In this document: one piece after another, positions 17,859 to 26,371 of the stretch
How positions within the stretch are numbered: position 1 is the first letter of the stretch
How the letters are laid out: every line of letters begins with the position of its first letter
Origin: Bacillota bacterium
GTDB lineage: Bacteria > Bacillota > Clostridia > Peptostreptococcales > Anaerovoracaceae
Assembly (NCBI GenBank): GCA_029008005.1
Contig: JAQXIX010000031.1
Span: 1-64,000 of the forward strand
Direction: 5' to 3'
DNA: 64,000 nt
Position numbers and translations under genes: made by a program
Notes under the pieces: generated by a model
The model's input: only the letters and a program-made list of their open reading frames with translations
Told to the model about the DNA's origin: nothing
Databases searched by the model: none

Positions 17859-19205
17859 CTAGTAACAAAGCACTCTTGTTCCGAGAGGAATGTTTGACAT
17901 GCTGTACATCCACTTAGCATTGATGTTTTCGTTTCTGATGCATCCGTGTGACTGTGGCTTTCCAAGAACGTAGCTAGGTCTCTTTCCGTGGATTCCGTTA
18001 CCGCCGGAGAAACATCTCCAGTAAGGGATTCCCACCTGCTTAGCATATCTTCTGTAATTTATCTTCTTGTTTCCTGTCGGTGAAGGTGTCGATGCCTTAC
18101 CTGTTGAGCAATCCCAGTTTGAATCCTTGTTGTAAATCTTCATATTCTTATAAAGACCTGTTGAAGCATCCTTGTTGAGAATGTACAGTCTCTGAGTGTA
18201 GTAGCTTACCCAGATAAGGCGCTTCTTGCTGCTGGAAACACCTGTCTTGGCAAGATATTCGTTTACGAAGTTCTCAGCTTCCGCAACCGAATAATTCCAT
18301 GATTTCTTGCCCACATAATACGCAACCTGGTTTTTGCAGCTGATTCTGTTAAGTCTGAACTTGTTCTTCGTTCCCTTGTTTGACTTAGCGTAGAAATAGT
18401 AGCTTCCTGCCGCATATCCCTGAGTCAATACCGATTTATCTTTGCGCACAACAAGCTTAGCTCTCTTGCCGTCATGGCTTGTAAGATTTCTTGTCGACTT
18501 CGCCGTTACTCTGATGTAAAGCGGGCAAACAGGTGAATCGCTGGCTTTACTTGCACATGCAACTACATTCTTCTGATAGTTGGCATTTTCTTCGGCAACC
18601 TGCTCTTCTGTCAATCCTTCCTGACTGTCAAAGTATGGATAAACAATGTAGTAATACTGAACTCTGTCACTCAGCGCAACATTTGTGCCTTTTCTGTAGT
18701 TGTAAGCACTCTTATAGTAGTTTTTACCATCATACAGTGAAGTATTGTCGGCGCCTGCAATTGTACGGTATTTAGAATAGCTCGATACTGCAGGTGCTGC
18801 AGGACCCTGTGCCGATGTTGATCCGAAAGCTCTTGAAGCTCTCATTACAATATAGCCGCTGCATCCTTCAACCTTATTCCATTTGATTGTTACACTCTTG
18901 TGACCTGACAATGTGCTGATCTTACCTACCGTAACCGGTGTTGTAAATCTCGGAGCAGCAGGCGGTTCGGAAGTCGGCTCACCCGCTTCGGTCGTGCCTG
19001 TTGTCTCCTGTGTACTTGGCGCAACAGTTGTACTTGGCTCAGTCTCCCCTAAAGTATCCACATCTGTGTCTTCATTACCTGCAACAGCAGGCGCTGTACC
19101 GCTGCCGGCAGGTGTATCACCAAAAGCAATTGTACCTGTAGTTGCCGCCATTGCCAGCACCATTAAAAACACAAGCGCTGTCTTCGCAAATTTTCTCATA
19201 TCCAC
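17859..19205 (-). CDS. Secreted L,D-transpeptidase (YkuD) with Fn3-like domain
   Basis: 448 residues, exported. Signal peptide at 1-30 ending near TIAFGDTPAG, a Thr/Glu/Pro-rich spacer (about 35-85), a fibronectin-III-like domain (TPVTVGKISTLSGHKSVTIKW to about 220), then a YkuD catalytic domain at the C-terminus. The active-site motif is SHGCIRN with Cys422, preceded by GGNGIHGKRP. It would form 3-3 cross-links or attach proteins or polymers to peptidoglycan. The C-terminus ends right after the catalytic motif (about 26 residues later), normal for the family. A TTGAAA-N17-TATAAT promoter lies upstream. It is a single-gene unit ending at the terminator at 17777-17818. Confidence 0.92.
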   Translation of the reverse strand: MDMRKFAKTALVFLMVLAMAATTGTIAFGDTPAGSGTAPAVAGNEDTDVDTLGETEPSTTVAPSTQETTGTTEAGEPTSEPPAAPRFTTPVTVGKISTLSGHKSVTIKWNKVEGCSGYIVMRASRAFGSTSAQGPAAPAVSSYSKYRTIAGADNTSLYDGKNYYKSAYNYRKGTNVALSDRVQYYYIVYPYFDSQEGLTEEQVAEENANYQKNVVACASKASDSPVCPLYIRVTAKSTRNLTSHDGKRAKLVVRKDKSVLTQGYAAGSYYFYAKSNKGTKNKFRLNRISCKNQVAYYVGKKSWNYSVAEAENFVNEYLAKTGVSSSKKRLIWVSYYTQRLYILNKDASTGLYKNMKIYNKDSNWDCSTGKASTPSPTGNKKINYRRYAKQVGIPYWRCFSGGNGIHGKRPSYVLGKPQSHGCIRNENINAKWMYSMSNIPLGTRVLCY

Positions 19206-19241
19206 TCTTCTCCTTGTTAGTTATAAATCATATTTCAATGT

Positions 19242-19270
19242 ATTATATAACAAAATGCTGTTCTTTTCAA
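19242..19270 (-). promoter_or_regulatory. Probable sigma-A promoter of the L,D-transpeptidase gene
   Basis: On the minus strand TTGAAA, 17-base spacer, TATAAT; the -10 is about 37 bases before the ATG at 19205. Confidence 0.65.
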
Positions 19271-19346
19271 TGAAACGGGTTCTCATTATTAAAAACTAAA
19301 CAAGAATTAATATTCTGTGGTCGTGACACGAAATTTGCAATTGGGC

Positions 19347-19584
19347 TTGCCATATAAAATATTTTCACATGCGATTAGTACAAAAACTATACAAACAGAA
19401 TCAAAATTTTTTCTATATGGCAATTTTTGTTTGAAATCACCGGTTTTTTTGATGATTTTGCCATTTATAATTTTTTGAAACCGTATATGGCAGTTTCAGG
19501 CTCTAAATTGCCATATAGCTAAAAAAACGCCCGGAGATGTATAATCTTTGACATATCCGAAGTTGAATATGTCTGTTATGGCAA
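19347..19584. repeat. Cluster of six alternating GCCATA-type repeats in a 500-base intergenic region
   Basis: Within the gene-free stretch 19206-19705, the core TTGCCATATA (or its complement TATATGGCAA) recurs in alternating orientation: forward at 19347, reverse at 19414, forward variant TTGCCATTTATA at 19457, reverse at 19484, forward at 19508, and a weaker reverse TTATGGCAAT at about 19576. The copies at 19413-19423 and 19508-19518 are perfect 11-base inverted complements. The 19484 copy is itself flanked by TGAAAC and GTTTCA. Spacings run about 25 to 70 bases. The surrounding sequence is very AT-rich and no reading frame fits. It could be a multi-site operator, a looping element, or a decayed repeat element. 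Confidence 0.6.
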
Positions 19585-19594
19585 TCACCAAACA

Positions 19595-19623
19595 TTGCTT
19601 AACCGCTCCATTTATAATATAAT
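19595..19623 (+). promoter_or_regulatory. Probable sigma-A promoter of the GT2/ATP-grasp operon
   Basis: TTGCTT, 17-base spacer, TATAAT (the second of two overlapping TATAAT boxes, 19613 and 19618). The predicted start near 19630 gives a leader of about 75 bases. Confidence 0.6.
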
Positions 19624-19635
19624 TGTTAAGAAAAC

Positions 19636-19686
19636 AGCGTCCCGGTTCGGGCGGCAGCCTGCAAAGGCTGAAAACCCAGGCCGGAC
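19636..19686 (+). promoter_or_regulatory. Compact structured 5' leader, class not recognised
   Basis: Between the promoter and the ribosome binding site the RNA can fold in two ways. CCCG/CGGG and CAGCC/GGCTG form two adjacent hairpins. Alternatively GTCC(C)GG pairs with CCGGAC at the ends and encloses the CAGCC-TGCAAA-GGCTG hairpin plus a GGG/CCC pairing. It is GC-rich in an AT-rich surrounding and ends about 10 bases before AAGGAG. I compared it by eye with preQ1, c-di-GMP, SAM, THF and TPP consensus sequences and none fits. Confidence 0.45.
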
Positions 19687-19705
19687 ACAAACAAGGAGAT
19701 AAAAA

Positions 19706-20674
19706 TTGCATTCAAATTTGTATTCAATAGTTATTCCATGCTATAAATCATCACATACGATCCGTCAGGTTGTTGAAGCAACTTCACAGGAACTGGAGAA
19801 ACTGGGAAGAACACCTTACGAGTTCGTCCTTGTTGACGACTATTCTCCGGACGGAGGCGAAACCCTGAATGAGCTGATCAGGCTTTCGGAAGAATACGAC
19901 TTCGTCACAGTAGTGGAGCTGGCACAGAATGCCGGACAGCACAATGCGATTCTGGCAGGTCTTCACAACGCCGAAGGAAACGTGATTATAGGCATGGACG
20001 ACGATATGCAGACACATCCGAGCCAGCTTTCGACACTTCTTGAGGAATTCGATAAAGGCTTTGATATAGTATACGGATATTATCCGGAGAAAAAGCACAG
20101 CTTGTTCCGAAACTTCGGCAGCTGGGTTAACTACATGTCCTTCAGGATTCTTATCGGTAAGCCGAAGGAACTTAAAACGTCAAGCTACTGGGTAATCCGG
20201 AAGTTTGTCCGTGATTATGTTATTCAGTATCCAAGCCAGCATACGCACCTGCAGGGACTCTTTCTCAGGACAACGCGAAATATTTCATGCGTTCCCATTA
20301 AGCATTTCGAAAGAGCCTACGGCCAGTCCGGATACACATTCAAAAAACTTCTCGGGTTATGGTCAAATGTTATCGGATTTTCGGTTGTTCCCCTTCGAAT
20401 AGCCAGAAATGCAGGGGTGTTTTTCGCAATTGTTGGCATACTCGGAGCCATTGGAATCATACTCAAGAAGCTGATTGCACCTACAGCGGCCATAGGCTGG
20501 TATTCGATGATGGTAAGCGTCTGCTTTTTCTCGGGGCTGATTATGATGTTTCTGGGGCTCATCGGAGAATACCTCGGTCGAATGTATCTGGGAATGAACA
20601 ATACACCGCAATACGTTGTGAGAAATGTATATCGCCATGCGGACACCAATGAAAACCGGGAGGAGCAGCTATGA
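19706..20674 (+). CDS. Polyprenyl-phosphate glycosyltransferase, GT2 (CsbB/GtrB-like)
   Basis: Family-2 glycosyltransferase of 322 residues: GT-A domain with VDDYSPDGG at about 43 and the metal-binding GMDDDMQTHPS at 97-105, then two C-terminal membrane helices (FFAIVGILGAIGIILKKLI and SVCFFSGLIMMFLGLIGEYLG). This is the CsbB/GtrB layout, which makes undecaprenyl-phosphate-linked monosaccharide for later transfer outside the cell. The start is TTG at 19706, decided by a perfect AAGGAG seven bases upstream; no ATG fits. It overlaps the ATP-grasp gene by ATGA. The GT-C-like proteins and flippases on either side are the natural partners in a three-component glycosylation system. Confidence 0.9.
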   Translation: MHSNLYSIVIPCYKSSHTIRQVVEATSQELEKLGRTPYEFVLVDDYSPDGGETLNELIRLSEEYDFVTVVELAQNAGQHNAILAGLHNAEGNVIIGMDDDMQTHPSQLSTLLEEFDKGFDIVYGYYPEKKHSLFRNFGSWVNYMSFRILIGKPKELKTSSYWVIRKFVRDYVIQYPSQHTHLQGLFLRTTRNISCVPIKHFERAYGQSGYTFKKLLGLWSNVIGFSVVPLRIARNAGVFFAIVGILGAIGIILKKLIAPTAAIGWYSMMVSVCFFSGLIMMFLGLIGEYLGRMYLGMNNTPQYVVRNVYRHADTNENREEQL

Positions 20675-21873
20675 AAAAAATTCTGATTCTGGGAGCCGGA
20701 ATATATCAGGTTCCCCTGATTAAAACAGCAAAGTCCATGGGACTGTATACGATCGTGGCAAGTATTCCCGGCAATTATCCGGGATTCGAGCTGGCGGATA
20801 AAGTTTACTACGAAAACACTACAGATTATAAAAAAATCCTGTCCATTGCCAGAAGAGAAAATATCGACGGCATAATTACAACAGGCACCGATGTGGCTGT
20901 AATCACAATCGGCAGAGTCTGTGACAGACTGGGACTTCCGGGGCTCAGCTTCGAATCTGCTCAGATTGCCACAGATAAGCTTAAGATGAAGGAATGCTAT
21001 GAAAAATTCGGAGTGCGCACAGCCAAATACAGAAAAATTTCCTTCGATAACGAGGATTACGCCGAGACAGTAAATCAGCTGGAGCTGCCGCTCATTTTTA
21101 AATCCGTGGATTCATCCGGCAGCCGCGGCATAATTAAGGTCACCTCACCGGAAGAGTATTCCGCCGCTCGTGATTACGTACTCGAAAACACGAGATCGGA
21201 CTATTTCATAGTTGAAGAATATATAGAAGGTGAAGAATTCGGTGCTCAGGCCTTTGTGCGAAACGGGGAAATAACATTCATCCTTCCTCACGGAGATTAC
21301 GTTTTCAAGGGAGATACGGGAGTTCCTGTCGGACACTTCGCCCCTTACGATCTGGCTCCTTCAATTTCAGAAGATGCCAAAGTTCAGCTCCGACTGGCAG
21401 TTAAGGCCATGGGGCTCGACAACTGCGCCATCAATGCGGACTTTATCCTGAAGGACAACAAGACATATGTTCTGGAAATAGGCGGACGTTCAGGTGCAAC
21501 GTGCCTCGCCGAACTTGTTTCGATTTATTACGGCTACAATTATTACGAAAAGATTCTCAAAGTAGCTCTCGGCGAAGAAACCGACTTTAACTATGCAGAC
21601 GGAACTCCTTCGGAATTAATCAAAGGCACACCGAACGCAAGCATGCTTCTTATGAGCCAAAAAGACGGAACTATAAAATCGCAAAAAAACAACAATCCTG
21701 AAGATGACAGGATTGTTGAAGTTCAGTTTGACTACAAACCGGGTGACTCCGTGAAGAAATTCAAGGTTGGACCTAACCGTATCGGACACGTTATCACTCG
21801 CGGCGAAACTCTCAAGGAAGCTGTCGATGTTCTTAACGATGCCCTCGAGAAGATAGAGATTGATGTTGATTGA
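20671..21873 (+). CDS. ATP-grasp carboxylate-amine/thiol ligase family protein
   Basis: 400 residues of the ATP-grasp superfamily, which couples a carboxylate to an amine through an acyl-phosphate. A PurK/CarB-type N-terminal domain (ILILGAGIYQVPLIKTAKSMG) is followed by the ATP-binding core (LPLIFKSVDSSGSRGI at about 138, FIVEEYIEGEEFGAQAF at about 177) and a metal/phosphate region (NADFILKDNKTYVLEIGGRSGAT at about 255-278). Co-translated with the GT2 enzyme. It could amidate or aminoacylate a sugar; the nearby WecE-like aminotransferase would supply an amino sugar. The 3' end overlaps the convergent flippase gene by 41 bases. Confidence 0.8.
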   Translation: MKKILILGAGIYQVPLIKTAKSMGLYTIVASIPGNYPGFELADKVYYENTTDYKKILSIARRENIDGIITTGTDVAVITIGRVCDRLGLPGLSFESAQIATDKLKMKECYEKFGVRTAKYRKISFDNEDYAETVNQLELPLIFKSVDSSGSRGIIKVTSPEEYSAARDYVLENTRSDYFIVEEYIEGEEFGAQAFVRNGEITFILPHGDYVFKGDTGVPVGHFAPYDLAPSISEDAKVQLRLAVKAMGLDNCAINADFILKDNKTYVLEIGGRSGATCLAELVSIYYGYNYYEKILKVALGEETDFNYADGTPSELIKGTPNASMLLMSQKDGTIKSQKNNNPEDDRIVEVQFDYKPGDSVKKFKVGPNRIGHVITRGETLKEAVDVLNDALEKIEIDVD

Positions 21874-23131
21874 TTCCTATATATACAATGACTCCCAGGC
21901 CTAATGCCAGCAAAGTCATAAGTATGGCATACAGCCCCGTGGCGCCGAGCATGCCGTAATTAACAACAAGAAATCCGGACATTACTCTGGCAGCAACAGC
22001 AATAATACCATAGCTGACCAGGAGAGTATTCTGTTTTCTTATTACTGTGAGGATAGTGCTGAAATACGTAGTATACGCAAGTGCACCGCCTCCGACCATT
22101 ACTATGCACAGCTCGAGTCTGTATCCTGTCAGATCAACTCCGAAGATTATCGAGAGAACAGGACAGCCTATTGTCGCTGCAACGAGGAGACCGAAGGCTG
22201 TAATAGCTGCAACAAGCATACACTGACCGAAGACTTTTTTCTTCAGGCGTGCTATGCTTTTTTTATTGTCATCATTCCAAAGCTCAGCATAAGTTGTGAT
22301 AATAGGATTGAAAATAAAATTCGAAATAAGCATGACAGCGAAAGCCGGCATGAAAATCATATTATAAACTGCCTGATCTTCCTCTGTAAGATATCTGTCG
22401 ATAGCATACTTCGGCGCATTGCTAATATACATGTTAAGAAACAGGCTGACGAAAATAGGAAACCCTTCAACAGCCAGATTCTTCAGCTTGAAACCATTAA
22501 ATTCAGGTCTGTAGACTCCGAAATCTCTGCCGGCGTTCACCGAAGTAAGCAGAAGTCCGGCAATCGAAGCTGCCATGAAAGCAGCTGTGGAAATAATAAT
22601 GTCGTGAGTTACGGCCAGAGCTGCCGCGTAAACAACAAGTTCAAGCAGATATCTGAATGTAGATGACTTGGTAGCAACATCAAGCCTTCCCTTCTGCTGC
22701 ATCCTGCCGTGGTAAACATCGGAATAAGCCTGACAGCATTTCACTACACAAATCATCATGATGACCGCAGCCTTTGAAACAGAATAGCCTGAAAACACCA
22801 CGCCGTATGCACAGTACACACCGCAGGCAGCCATCATTACGGAACAGGACAGAATTCTCATTCCGTGATACTGGGCGAAAGAATACTTTTCGTTAATATC
22901 CGAAGACTGGAATCTGCGAAGTCCGTAAAGTCCTATATAAAGCATCAGCGTCGCAATAGCAAAAGCAATTGAAAAAACTCCGGCATCACTGATGCCGTTG
23001 GTTCTCGTCATTACCAGAAGAATCACAGGATTTTGGAGTGCCGATACAATAGCATTGACAGCATTCCAGATATACGCGCTTCTCTTTACGTTTTTTGTTT
23101 TTCCGAGTATCTTTCTTATTGATTCCAGCAT
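21833..23131 (-). CDS. MOP-superfamily lipid-linked oligosaccharide flippase (Wzx-like), second copy
   Basis: 432 residues, 12-14 helices, paralogous along its whole length to the flippase at 12436-13737. Both open with a YIWNA motif, carry TRTNGxxDAGxFSIA and share the mid-protein NAPKYAIDRYL block and NFIFNPI. It is expected to flip a polyprenyl-linked sugar. Its last 13 codons are antisense to the end of the ATP-grasp gene, so the two operons overlap tail to tail by 41 bases with no room for a terminator. It is two bases downstream of the GT-C-like gene, again a flippase/GT-C pair. Confidence 0.85.
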   Translation of the reverse strand: MLESIRKILGKTKNVKRSAYIWNAVNAIVSALQNPVILLVMTRTNGISDAGVFSIAFAIATLMLYIGLYGLRRFQSSDINEKYSFAQYHGMRILSCSVMMAACGVYCAYGVVFSGYSVSKAAVIMMICVVKCCQAYSDVYHGRMQQKGRLDVATKSSTFRYLLELVVYAAALAVTHDIIISTAAFMAASIAGLLLTSVNAGRDFGVYRPEFNGFKLKNLAVEGFPIFVSLFLNMYISNAPKYAIDRYLTEEDQAVYNMIFMPAFAVMLISNFIFNPIITTYAELWNDDNKKSIARLKKKVFGQCMLVAAITAFGLLVAATIGCPVLSIIFGVDLTGYRLELCIVMVGGGALAYTTYFSTILTVIRKQNTLLVSYGIIAVAARVMSGFLVVNYGMLGATGLYAILMTLLALGLGVIVYIGINQHQSLSSRGHR

Positions 23132-23133
23132 TT

Positions 23134-24333
23134 CTAAATTCTGTACAGTCCGCCCTTAAGCAGATAACATACAAAAACAACCTGCGAAATAACATGCATT
23201 GCCAGTAGCGCAGCCCCTATAATGAAATACAAAGACCTGACCTTTCGCCATTGCCCGAGAAACTCTTTGTCTCTGAAGTTTTTCATAAACAGCACTGCCG
23301 TCATCATAAACAGCAGGTACAGTCCAATCTGTCTGCTCCATCCGAAATTAGCGTGGTTGATACGCGGTCCGTCTTCAACGAAAATAAGATATTCGCCGAT
23401 TCCCATCAGTGCAATCCATGTAATAATCCTGTAGTAAAAATCCCGAAGGGCACTGATGTTCATCATAATCACAAACAGCGCAAAGGCAAGACTCAGAATT
23501 ATCATCACGAAAGGATGTCTTATATCCTCCAGGAAATATCCCGGTCTGACAGCGATGCTGCTGTCAGAAGATCCGTCGGAAGGGAACAAAAGCATATTCA
23601 GAATAACCATGAATATTCCCGCAGGTATCATACCGCATCCGAAGATTACGATACCTTTCAGCCTTCTTCCTATGGAATATTCCTTTCGTCTTATCATCTC
23701 GACAATGAAAAAAACAGCTGCGACAGGCGTAATAACAAGCATGAAATTCGGCTTGGCCCATGCAGACATAAACAGGAACACAGTAAAACATATCCAGTTC
23801 ACCGGATTGATTTTTTCCATGTATTTCCCGTCATCGTAAACCTTGAAAAAGAACAGCATGGCAAGTATTGAAAAGAGAACCATGGACTGTTCCGTAGGAC
23901 TGTGCCATGCATACTTTGGCCATGTTTTCATATAGATGTGTTCGTAAATTCCCGGCACATAAATCGGACCTGAAAAAAGCACACTCAGAGACATTGCCTG
24001 AAGCTGCCATCTCTCCCGGTATACATTTTCTCTTTCGAGCATATACGAAAGAAAATAATATCCGGCAATTATCGTTCCTACGACAACAGCAGCACAGAAC
24101 AATGCCACAGGTAATGTGCTGCCGTTGATTTTCATCAGTTGCCTGAAAACAACCATGATAAATCTGCCGTCTATATCACCTTCGAATCCGGTGATATAGG
24201 CAGCCATATCAGAAGCATATCCGCCATTGTACTTTACGGACTGACGGTAAAACAGGCAAGTCAGAGCCTGAAACAGACCTGCCAGCACAACAGCATATAT
24301 TATATCCGTTATTTTAAAACTATTTTTCGTCAT
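23134..24333 (-). CDS. Polytopic membrane protein, possible GT-C type glycosyltransferase
   Basis: 399 residues with about ten hydrophobic helices. The first outward loop carries YNGGYASDMAAYI, an acidic motif placed like the catalytic aspartate of GT-C enzymes, and a second loop has PGIYEHIYMKTWPKYAWHSPTEQ, rich in aromatic and His residues. No exact family is recognised. It lies between an RmlA gene and a flippase gene and repeats the GT-C-plus-flippase pattern at 12436-15482, so transfer of a lipid-linked sugar at the outer face is the best guess. SD is GGTGA; three bases separate it from rmlA. Confidence 0.55.
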   Translation of the reverse strand: MTKNSFKITDIIYAVVLAGLFQALTCLFYRQSVKYNGGYASDMAAYITGFEGDIDGRFIMVVFRQLMKINGSTLPVALFCAAVVVGTIIAGYYFLSYMLERENVYRERWQLQAMSLSVLFSGPIYVPGIYEHIYMKTWPKYAWHSPTEQSMVLFSILAMLFFFKVYDDGKYMEKINPVNWICFTVFLFMSAWAKPNFMLVITPVAAVFFIVEMIRRKEYSIGRRLKGIVIFGCGMIPAGIFMVILNMLLFPSDGSSDSSIAVRPGYFLEDIRHPFVMIILSLAFALFVIMMNISALRDFYYRIITWIALMGIGEYLIFVEDGPRINHANFGWSRQIGLYLLFMMTAVLFMKNFRDKEFLGQWRKVRSLYFIIGAALLAMHVISQVVFVCYLLKGGLYRI

Positions 24334-24336
24334 TAA

Positions 24337-25203
24337 TTATTCACCAACCAGAGAAAGCAGATATTTACCGTAGTCTGTCATCTTAAGCTCTTCCCCGATT
24401 GACTTAAGCTGAGCATCGTCAATAAATCCGCGACGCCATGCTATTTCCTCCAGGCACGCAATATAGAAACCCTGTCTTGACTGAACCGCTTCAACGAATT
24501 CAGCAGCCTTAAGCATTCCCTCAGGTGTTCCCGTATCAAGCCAGGCCATTCCTCTCTTCATTAGAGCAACCTTGAGTTTGCCTTTCTCAAGGTAAGCATT
24601 GTTCACTGAAGTAATCTCAATTTCTCCTCTCGCCGACGGTTTTACTGCCTTTGCTATTTCGATTACTTCATTATCATAGAAATAAAGTCCCGGTACTGCG
24701 AAGTTTGACTTCGGCTTAGCCGGTTTCTCCTCAATTGAAATTACGTTGTTGTCTTCATCGAATTCCACTACTCCGAAGGATGTGGCGTCCTTTACGGGAT
24801 AACCGAATACAGTAGCTCCCTTAAGGTTGTCCATAGCATCGTTTAATATTTTCGTCAGATCCTGGCCGTAGAAAACATTGTCTCCGAGAACGAGACACAC
24901 ACTGTCGTCTCCGATAAATTCCTCGCCGAGAATAAACGCATCGGCGAGACCTCTCGGTTTATCCTGAATTTTGTAGCTGAACTTAACGCCTATTTTACTT
25001 CCGTCACCAAGAAGCATTCTGTAGTCATCAATGTCCTCCGGCGTTGAAATAATCAGTATTTCTCTTATTCCTGCGAGAAGAAGCACAGAAATCGGATAAT
25101 ATACAAGAGGCTTGTCGTAAATCGGAAGCAGCTGTTTCGATACTGCTTTTGTCATCGGATAAAGTCGCGTTCCCTTGCCGCCTGCCAGAACTATTCCTTT
25201 CAT
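24337..25203 (-). CDS. rfbA: Glucose-1-phosphate thymidylyltransferase
   Basis: Makes dTDP-glucose from dTTP and glucose-1-phosphate, the first step to dTDP-deoxysugars. 288 residues, normal RmlA length. The N-terminal nucleotide-binding [20 protein letters not shown], the VLGDNVFYG block (about 109) and EIEITSVNN (about 193) are all canonical. It sits directly downstream of the WecE-like aminotransferase. No RmlB dehydratase is in the window, so the 4-keto-6-deoxy intermediate must come from a gene elsewhere. SD GAGGAGG, ATG start. Confidence 0.95.
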   Translation of the reverse strand: MKGIVLAGGKGTRLYPMTKAVSKQLLPIYDKPLVYYPISVLLLAGIREILIISTPEDIDDYRMLLGDGSKIGVKFSYKIQDKPRGLADAFILGEEFIGDDSVCLVLGDNVFYGQDLTKILNDAMDNLKGATVFGYPVKDATSFGVVEFDEDNNVISIEEKPAKPKSNFAVPGLYFYDNEVIEIAKAVKPSARGEIEITSVNNAYLEKGKLKVALMKRGMAWLDTGTPEGMLKAAEFVEAVQSRQGFYIACLEEIAWRRGFIDDAQLKSIGEELKMTDYGKYLLSLVGE

Positions 25204-25220
25204 TGTCGTCTCCTCCTCAT

Positions 25221-26348
25221 TTATCTGTAAAAACCTTTAATCAGTTCACATACCTTCTCTATGTCAGCTTCTTCGAGACCGTAATACATCGGCAGTCTCA
25301 GAAGGCTGTTGGCAATACTTGTCGTATATTTATCCTCTCCGTGAAAACGTCCGTACTTAAGTCCTGCCTTCGCCGAATGCAAAGGCACATAATGAAATAC
25401 TGCCAGCACACCATTTTCCTTAAGGTGCTTAATAAGCTTCGTGCGCTCTTCGAGGCTGTCTGTCACGATATAGAACATATGGGCATTATGCTTACACTCC
25501 TGAGGAATAACAGGCAGCTTAACCTTTCCTTCGTCTTCGAGACACTGAAGCCGCTCTCTGTACATTTCCCAGCTTCTAAGTCTGTTATCGTTGATTTTAT
25601 CGGCTTCTTCAAGCTGCGCATAAAGATATGCCGCATTCATGTCGCTCGGCAGATATGAAGATCCCATGGAAACCCATGAGTATTTGTCAACCTGACCTCT
25701 TAAGAAGCGGCTGCGATCGGTTCCCTTCTCGCGAATTATTTCTGCTTCTTCTGCCTTTGCACCATCTTTAATGAGAATCGCTCCGCCTTCTCCCATGCTG
25801 TAGTTTTTCGTTTCATGGAAGCTGAAGCACCCATAATCTCCTATACTTCCGAGAGCTCTTCCTTTGTATTCCGCCATTACTCCCTGAGCTGCGTCTTCGA
25901 CAACAATCAGATTATGCCTGCGGGCAATATCGGTAATCTTATCCATCTCGCAGCCTACTCCGGCGTAATGAACCGGCACTATGGCTTTCGTTTTATCTGT
26001 TATGGCATCTTCTATGAGATTCTCATCGATATTCTTAGTATCAGGCCTGATATCTGTGAATACCAGCTTCGCTCCCCGCAGTACAAAAGCATTTGCCGTT
26101 GAAACAAATGTGTATGAAGGCATAATAACTTCATCTCCCGGTTTGATATCCGCCAGAATCGCAGCCAGCTCCAGAGCCTGGGTGCACGATGTTGTCAAAA
26201 GTGCTCTTCTTGTTCCTGTTTTTTCTTCGATCCAGCTGTTGCACTTCTTTGTAAATGAGCCGTCGCCGCAGATTTTTCTGCTTTCGATGGCCTGCTTCAT
26301 GTATTCTGTTTCCCGTCCCACAAATGGAGGAACATTAAAATCTATCAT
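25221..26348 (-). CDS. wecE: dTDP-4-amino-4,6-dideoxygalactose transaminase (WecE/RffA-like)
   Basis: PLP-dependent sugar aminotransferase of the DegT/DnrJ/EryC1 family, 375 residues. I recognise the WecE (RffA) sequence: [14 protein letters not shown] at the start, [62 protein letters not shown], and the PLP lysine in [17 protein letters not shown]. It would convert dTDP-4-keto-6-deoxyglucose to dTDP-4-amino-4,6-dideoxygalactose (Fuc4N). The neighbours RmlA, a PaaK-like enzyme and an ATP-grasp ligase could supply and further modify the amino sugar. SD AAGGAGAAAAAT. Confidence 0.88.
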   Translation of the reverse strand: MIDFNVPPFVGRETEYMKQAIESRKICGDGSFTKKCNSWIEEKTGTRRALLTTSCTQALELAAILADIKPGDEVIMPSYTFVSTANAFVLRGAKLVFTDIRPDTKNIDENLIEDAITDKTKAIVPVHYAGVGCEMDKITDIARRHNLIVVEDAAQGVMAEYKGRALGSIGDYGCFSFHETKNYSMGEGGAILIKDGAKAEEAEIIREKGTDRSRFLRGQVDKYSWVSMGSSYLPSDMNAAYLYAQLEEADKINDNRLRSWEMYRERLQCLEDEGKVKLPVIPQECKHNAHMFYIVTDSLEERTKLIKHLKENGVLAVFHYVPLHSAKAGLKYGRFHGEDKYTTSIANSLLRLPMYYGLEEADIEKVCELIKGFYR

Positions 26349-26371
26349 ATTTTTCTCCTTAATCGGAAGGC

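Noticed and set aside
19206..19705. CRISPR array or insertion-sequence end
   Set aside because: The GCCATA-type copies alternate in orientation and have irregular spacing, with no long direct repeat and no transposase; a CRISPR reading does not fit.
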